From an uncultured Collinsella sp. (GTDB taxonomy: Bacteria > Actinomycetota > Coriobacteriia > Coriobacteriales > Coriobacteriaceae), in the NCBI GenBank assembly GCA_900757465.1, contig CAAENY010000036.1, positions 1 through 9,074 of the forward strand: DNA of 9,074 nucleotides, read 5' to 3'. A model generated the notes under the pieces. It was not told where the DNA came from. It did no database searches and saw only the letters and a list, made by a program, of their open reading frames with translations. Both the position numbers and the translations under genes were made by a program. Below, one piece after another: positions 4,785-9,074 of the stretch (position 1 is its first letter; every line of letters starts with the position of its first letter).

Positions 4785-7211
4785 ATGAATAAGATCTTCG
4801 ATAACAAGCAGGAGTTTACCGAGCTCTATCGCGATGCCGTCATGAGCATCAGTGGCAAGAGCGTCGAGGCCGCCAGCGACCTCGATCGCTTTAACGCCCT
4901 GGCCAAGCTCGTGGCCGAGAAGGCACGCACCGTTGCCACCAAGAGCGACGCCCGTGCGGCCGCCGAGGGCAAGAAGCGCGTGTACTACTTCTCAATCGAG
5001 TTTTTGATCGGCCGCCTGCTCGACAACTACCTGCTCAACTTTGGCGTGCGCGACATGGTCGCCGAGGCGCTCGACGACATGGGCTTTGACCTGTCCGTCA
5101 TCGAGAACCAGGAGCCCGATCCGGCACTGGGCAACGGTGGCCTGGGCCGTCTGGCCGCATGCTTCCTTGATTCCATGGCAGCCGAGGGCATTGCCGGCTA
5201 CGGCAACGGCATGCGCTACCGCTACGGCCTGTTTAAGCAGGAGATCGTTAACGGCAGCCAGGTCGAGGCCACCGACGAGTGGCTCACCCACGGCTATCCC
5301 TGGGAGGTCCGTCGTCAGGACAAGGCCGTGACCATCAAGTTTGGTGGCCGTGTAGAGGGCTTTGAGGAGAACGGCCGCACGTTCTACCGCACGGTGGACA
5401 CGCAGGATATCCTGGCCGTCCCCTATGACATCCCCGTGGTGGGCTATGCCGGCGAGACTGTCAACAAGCTGCGCGTCTGGGCCGCCGAGCCGGTCGAGGA
5501 GCACTTCGATCTGGAGGCCTTCAACCGCGGCGACTACGCCCTGGCCGATGCCGAGCGCGCCGAGGCCGAGGCCATCAGCGCCATCCTCTACCCCAACGAC
5601 GCCGGCGAACACGGCCGTCTGCTACGCCTGAAGCAGGAGTACCTGTTTGTTTCGGCCGGCATCTACAGCCTGCTCGACACCTTTGAGAAGGAGCACGGCG
5701 AGAACTGGGAGCTGCTGCCGCAGTTTGTTGCCATCCATACCAACGACACCCACCCCGCCATGTGCGGCCCCGAACTCATGCGTATCCTCATCGACGAGAA
5801 GAAGCTCGAGTGGGACGACGCCTGGAACATCGTGACGCAGGTCGTGAGCTACACCAACCACACCATTCTGCCCGAGGCTCTGGAGAAGTGGCCCATCGGC
5901 ACGTTCTCCAAGCTCCTACCCCGTGTGTACCAGATCATCGACGAGATCAGCCGTCGTTGGCACGAGTCGTTCGACACCACGCAGGAAGGCTGGCAGGAGC
6001 GTCTGCGCCAGACCGCCATTCTGTGGGACGGCGAGATTCGCATGGCCAACCTGTCCGTGATCTGCAGCCACAGCGTCAACGGCGTGGCCAAGATCCACTC
6101 CGACATCATCAAGAACATCGTGCTCAAGGACTTCTATGCCATAACGCCCGAGAAGTTCAACAACAAGACCAACGGCATCTCGCACCGTCGCTTCTTTGCC
6201 GAGGCCAACCCCACCTATGCCAAGCTCGTGACCGAGGCCATTGGCGATGGCTGGCTGAAGGACGCCTTTGAGCTGGAGAAGCTCAAGGAGTTCCAGAACG
6301 ACACCGAGTTCCTGAAGGCCGTGGGTGCCTCAAAGCGCGCCAACAAGGAGCGTCTGGCCGCCTACGTTAAGGCCGAGACCGGTCTGGTCATCGACCCCAA
6401 CACCGTCTTCGACGTTCAGGTGAAGCGCTTCCATGCCTACAAGCGCCAGCTCATGAACATCATGAAGGTGATGGACATCTACAACCGTCGCATCGCCGAT
6501 CCCAACTTCCACGTGACGCCGACGACCTTCATCTTTAGCGGCAAGGCCGCCTCGAGCTACACCTTTGCCAAGGAGACCATCCGCCTGATCAACTCGGTGG
6601 CCGAGGTCATCAACAACGACCCGCGCGTCAACGAGGTCATGAAGGTCTGCTTTATCCCCAACTTCCGCGTGAGCAACGCTCAGCTCATCTACCCCGCCGC
6701 CGAGATCTCGGAGCAGATCTCCACGGCCGGCAAGGAGGCCTCGGGCACGTCCAACATGAAGCTCATGATGAACGGCGCCATTACGCTGGGCACTCTCGAC
6801 GGCGCCAACATCGAGATCGCCGACCTGGCCGGTCGCGAGAACGAGGCCATCTTTGGCCTGACCGCTCCCGAGGTCGAGCAGCTCTGGGCATCGAACAGCT
6901 ACTTTGCGTGGGATACCCTCAACGGCGACCGCGAGCGTCTGGGCCGCGTGATGGACGAGCTCAAGGACAACACCTTTGCGGGTCTTTCGGGCAACTTCGA
7001 GAGCATCTACAACGAGCTCATGAACAACAACGACCCCGACCTGGTCATGGCCGATTTCCGCAGCTACGTGGATGCGTGGGAGAAGCTCACGAACAGCTAC
7101 GGCGACCAGGAGTCCTGGAACCGCAAGGCCCTGCTCAACACCGCCTCGAGCGGCTGGTTCTCGAGCGACCGCACCATTCGCGAGTACCGCGACGAGATCT
7201 GGCACGCGTAA
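4785..7211 (+). CDS. glgP: glycogen (alpha-glucan) phosphorylase
   Basis: This PLP-dependent GT35 enzyme releases glucose-1-phosphate from the ends of glycogen chains with inorganic phosphate. Its 808 residues match the usual bacterial length. Near the N-terminus are VYYFSIEFLIGR (about 66-77) and LGNGGLGRLAACFLDS (115-130). HTNDTHPA and the SVNGVAKIHS segment lie mid-protein. FDVQVKRFHAYKRQ (542-555) corresponds to the phosphate/PLP-contact segment, with Ala in place of the Glu seen in many family members. EASGTSNMKLMMN fits the family signature, with Lys659 (codon 6759-6761) as the PLP Schiff-base lysine, followed by GAITLGTLDGANIEI. The ATG at 4785 has AAAGGA four bases upstream. There is no N-terminal allosteric extension. 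As second gene of the operon it couples breakdown to the synthetic genes around it. Confidence 0.97.
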   Translation: MNKIFDNKQEFTELYRDAVMSISGKSVEAASDLDRFNALAKLVAEKARTVATKSDARAAAEGKKRVYYFSIEFLIGRLLDNYLLNFGVRDMVAEALDDMGFDLSVIENQEPDPALGNGGLGRLAACFLDSMAAEGIAGYGNGMRYRYGLFKQEIVNGSQVEATDEWLTHGYPWEVRRQDKAVTIKFGGRVEGFEENGRTFYRTVDTQDILAVPYDIPVVGYAGETVNKLRVWAAEPVEEHFDLEAFNRGDYALADAERAEAEAISAILYPNDAGEHGRLLRLKQEYLFVSAGIYSLLDTFEKEHGENWELLPQFVAIHTNDTHPAMCGPELMRILIDEKKLEWDDAWNIVTQVVSYTNHTILPEALEKWPIGTFSKLLPRVYQIIDEISRRWHESFDTTQEGWQERLRQTAILWDGEIRMANLSVICSHSVNGVAKIHSDIIKNIVLKDFYAITPEKFNNKTNGISHRRFFAEANPTYAKLVTEAIGDGWLKDAFELEKLKEFQNDTEFLKAVGASKRANKERLAAYVKAETGLVIDPNTVFDVQVKRFHAYKRQLMNIMKVMDIYNRRIADPNFHVTPTTFIFSGKAASSYTFAKETIRLINSVAEVINNDPRVNEVMKVCFIPNFRVSNAQLIYPAAEISEQISTAGKEASGTSNMKLMMNGAITLGTLDGANIEIADLAGRENEAIFGLTAPEVEQLWASNSYFAWDTLNGDRERLGRVMDELKDNTFAGLSGNFESIYNELMNNNDPDLVMADFRSYVDAWEKLTNSYGDQESWNRKALLNTASSGWFSSDRTIREYRDEIWHA

Positions 7212-7248
7212 AGGCGCGCGAGCTCCCCTATGCCAGCACGGCATTACT

Positions 7249-7279
7249 CGACGGGCGTGACGTAGCGCCGCGCCCGTCG
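7249..7279 (+). other. 9-bp-stem hairpin in the glgP-glgC spacer
   Basis: CGACGGGCG (7249-7257) and CGCCCGTCG (7271-7279) are perfect reverse complements around a 13-base loop. A smaller stem, ATGCC/GGCAT, lies just before it at 7230-7244. No U-run follows, so this is not a standard intrinsic terminator. It could protect the glgB-glgP part of the transcript from 3' decay or mark an RNA processing point, which is inference. Confidence 0.5.
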
Positions 7280-7318
7280 CTAATGGGTTAGGAACATCGA
7301 TGACAGAAGGAGAAATCG

Positions 7319-8467
7319 ATGAGTAAGAAAGAATGCATCGCGATGCTCCTCGCAGGAGGACAGGGCAGCCGATTGGGGGCACTCACCCAAAAGATCGCTA
7401 AGCCGGCGGTTAGCTTTGGTGGCAAGTTCCGCATTATCGACTTTTCGCTCTCCAACTGCTCCAACTCGGGCATCGACACGGTGGGCGTTCTGACTCAGTA
7501 TCGCCCCTACCTGCTGCATGCCTATGTTGGTTCCGGCGAGGCGTGGGATCTGGACAGCCGCGACGGCGGCGTGTCGATCCTGCCGCCGTACGAGACGCAG
7601 ACCGGCGGCGCCTGGTATGCGGGCACGGCCGACGCCATTACGCAGAACCTCGACTACATCAAGGCCAACGACCCCAAGTACGTCCTGATTCTTTCGGGCG
7701 ATCACCTGTATCGCATGGACTACCGCAAGATGCTCAAGACGCACATTGAGAACAACGCCGACCTCACGGTGAGCGTTATGCCCGTGCCGTGGGAGGAGGC
7801 CAGCCGCTTTGGCATCCTGACCACCGACCCCGAGGACGGCCGCATCACCAAGTTCACCGAGAAGCCCGATAAGCCCGATTCGAATCTCGCGTCCATGGGC
7901 ATCTACATCTTCTCGGCCGACGTGCTGATCGAGGCGCTCGAGGAGGACGCTCTGGACCAGCGCTCGAGCCACGACTTTGGCAAGGACATCATCCCCAAGC
8001 TGCTCGGCGAGGGCAAGCGCCTGTACAGCTACGAGTTCCACGGCTTTTGGAAGGACGTCGGCACCATCGCCAGCTTCCACGAGACCTCGATGGACCTGCT
8101 GGGCAACAACCCCGAGTTCGATCTGTTTGACAAGCACTTCCCCATCATGTCCAACATCACCACGCGTCCGCCGCACTACATTGGCCCGGATGGCCGCCTG
8201 GACGATTGCCTGGTCTCCAACGGCTGCAAGATCTACGGCACCGCTCGTCACTCGATCATTTCGACCGATGTCATCATCGAGGAGCGCGCCGTGGTCGAGG
8301 ACTCCGTGCTGCTGCCGGGTGCGCACGTTAAGAGCGGCGCGCACATCTGCCGCGCTATTTTGGGCGAGGACTCCACGGTCGAAGAGGGCGTGAAGCTCGG
8401 CTCTGTCGATACCACCAAGGATACGGCCGTCGTTGGAAATGACGTCGTTATCGGGAAGGGGGAATGA
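7319..8467 (+). CDS. glgC: glucose-1-phosphate adenylyltransferase (ADP-glucose pyrophosphorylase), catalytic subunit
   Basis: The enzyme makes ADP-glucose and pyrophosphate from glucose-1-phosphate and ATP, the committed step of bacterial glycogen synthesis. The protein has 382 residues. The nucleotide-binding loop is [14 protein letters not shown] (10-23), followed by [21 protein letters not shown] lies in the substrate-binding region. GDHLYRMDY holds the metal-binding aspartate Asp128, equivalent to Asp142 in E. coli. FTEKP holds Lys182, equivalent to the glucose-1-phosphate-binding Lys195. From about residue 290 the pattern of hexapeptide-like repeats ([17 protein letters not shown]) shows the left-handed beta-helix domain. 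The ATG at 7319 has a strong AGAAGGAG (7305-7312) six bases upstream. It is 107 bases after glgP and 4 bases before glgD. Confidence 0.97.
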   Translation: MSKKECIAMLLAGGQGSRLGALTQKIAKPAVSFGGKFRIIDFSLSNCSNSGIDTVGVLTQYRPYLLHAYVGSGEAWDLDSRDGGVSILPPYETQTGGAWYAGTADAITQNLDYIKANDPKYVLILSGDHLYRMDYRKMLKTHIENNADLTVSVMPVPWEEASRFGILTTDPEDGRITKFTEKPDKPDSNLASMGIYIFSADVLIEALEEDALDQRSSHDFGKDIIPKLLGEGKRLYSYEFHGFWKDVGTIASFHETSMDLLGNNPEFDLFDKHFPIMSNITTRPPHYIGPDGRLDDCLVSNGCKIYGTARHSIISTDVIIEERAVVEDSVLLPGAHVKSGAHICRAILGEDSTVEEGVKLGSVDTTKDTAVVGNDVVIGKGE

Positions 8468-8471
8468 TCCG

Positions 8472-9074
8472 ATGATCAATCGCAAGGCCATCGGTTATAT
8501 CACCGCTAACTACTCTTCGACTTACGGTAGCGTGCTGCTCAAGGACCGCCCCATCGCGTCCGTTCCCTTTTTGGGCCGCTACCGCCTGATCGACTTCCCG
8601 CTGTCCAACATGATGAATGCCGGCATCAAGACCGTCGGTGTCGTCATGCCGGGCAACTACCGCTCGCTGATCGACCACGTTGGTTCGGGCAAGGACTGGG
8701 GCCTGGACCGCAAGAAGGGCGGCCTGTTCATGGTGCCCGGCAACGCGTATGGCACCACCAAGGGCGGCATGCGTTTTCTGCTGCGCGACATCATCTCCAA
8801 CAAGACGCTGTTCCAGCGCTCGGACAAACCCTATGTTGTGATGATGGGCACCAACATCATCTTTAACATGGACCTCAACACCATCATCGACGCGCACGAG
8901 AACTCCGGCGCCCAGATGACCGTGGTGTACTGCAAGGCCACGCGCAACGTCGATGACGAGACCAAGCTCGAGATTAACGAGAACGGCCGCCTGACGGGCG
9001 TGAGCGCCGGCGTCGTGTACGGCGACAACGCCTCTATGGACTGCTGCATCGTCAACCGTGAGACGCTGCTCGAG
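8472..9074 (+). CDS. glgD: GlgD, non-catalytic/regulatory ADP-glucose pyrophosphorylase subunit (3' end outside window)
   Basis: The frame is open from ATG 8472 to the window edge, giving 201 residues of a protein usually near 370. It is clearly a GlgC paralogue: VPFLGRYRLIDFPLSNMMNAGI and VGSGKDWGLDRKKGGLF align with the same parts of GlgC. The nucleotide-binding loop has lost its glycine pattern and reads YITANYSSTYGSVL. The metal-binding GDH motif has become GTN (126-128), so catalysis is unlikely. In Firmicutes, GlgD is known to join GlgC in a heterotetramer and alter its activity; the same role is inferred here. GGGGGA (8458-8463) lies 8 bases before the ATG, inside the end of glgC, and the gap to glgC is 4 bases, which suggests coupled translation and fixed stoichiometry. 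Confidence 0.93.
   Translation, partial: MINRKAIGYITANYSSTYGSVLLKDRPIASVPFLGRYRLIDFPLSNMMNAGIKTVGVVMPGNYRSLIDHVGSGKDWGLDRKKGGLFMVPGNAYGTTKGGMRFLLRDIISNKTLFQRSDKPYVVMMGTNIIFNMDLNTIIDAHENSGAQMTVVYCKATRNVDDETKLEINENGRLTGVSAGVVYGDNASMDCCIVNRETLLE

Noticed and set aside
6330..7382. 350-codon open frame on the minus strand opposite glgP
   Set aside because: It is antisense to the conserved C-terminal half of GlgP, has no ribosome binding site or recognisable domain, and is a shadow of biased codon use.
7280..8491. 403-codon open frame on the minus strand opposite glgC
   Set aside because: It covers exactly the length of glgC, has no family motif, and follows from the same codon bias.

Overview
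The window looks like a chromosomal piece from a high-GC gut actinobacterium of the Coriobacteriia, most likely Collinsella or a close relative. This is inferred from strongly GC-biased codon use in the genes, AT-richer spacers, and a glycogen operon that carries a glgC/glgD pair (more familiar from Firmicutes) in a high-GC genome. No database search was possible, so the genus is a judgement, not a measurement.

Left part (1-742): the last 22 codons of an IS3-family transposase run in from the left edge. About 530 bases without a convincing gene follow. Then comes a minus-strand tRNA-Ala(GGC) with a near-consensus promoter, an encoded CCA end and a strong intrinsic terminator. The 3' end of the tRNA faces the insertion sequence, a typical arrangement at the edge of accessory DNA.

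Middle-left part (742-2082, minus strand): a two-gene unit, a HAD-superfamily phosphatase followed 9 bases later by a thiamine pyrophosphokinase (thiN-like).

Central spacer (2083-2428): a divergent control region between the HAD gene and the glycogen operon. It holds several copies of a TGGTAAAAC half-site, including a 10-bp-armed inverted repeat that encloses a TTGACA hexamer on the minus strand. It also holds an extended -10 on the plus strand and, further into the leader, a two-stem nested hairpin.

Right part (2429-9074, plus strand): the glycogen operon glgB (branching enzyme), glgP (glycogen phosphorylase), glgC (ADP-glucose pyrophosphorylase) and glgD (non-catalytic GlgC paralogue, cut by the window edge). 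GlgC with GlgD makes ADP-glucose, GlgB adds branches, and GlgP releases glucose-1-phosphate, so synthesis and breakdown share one operon. The glycogen synthase glgA and a debranching enzyme are not in the window.

The most unusual points are both in GlgB. The otherwise invariant histidine of GH13 conserved region I is a glycine, and the protein ends in a 70-residue lysine/alanine tail without acidic residues, like histone H1 tails. The operator cluster and the structured leaders of the glg operon come next. I see no CRISPR array, phage gene, toxin-antitoxin pair or defence system.
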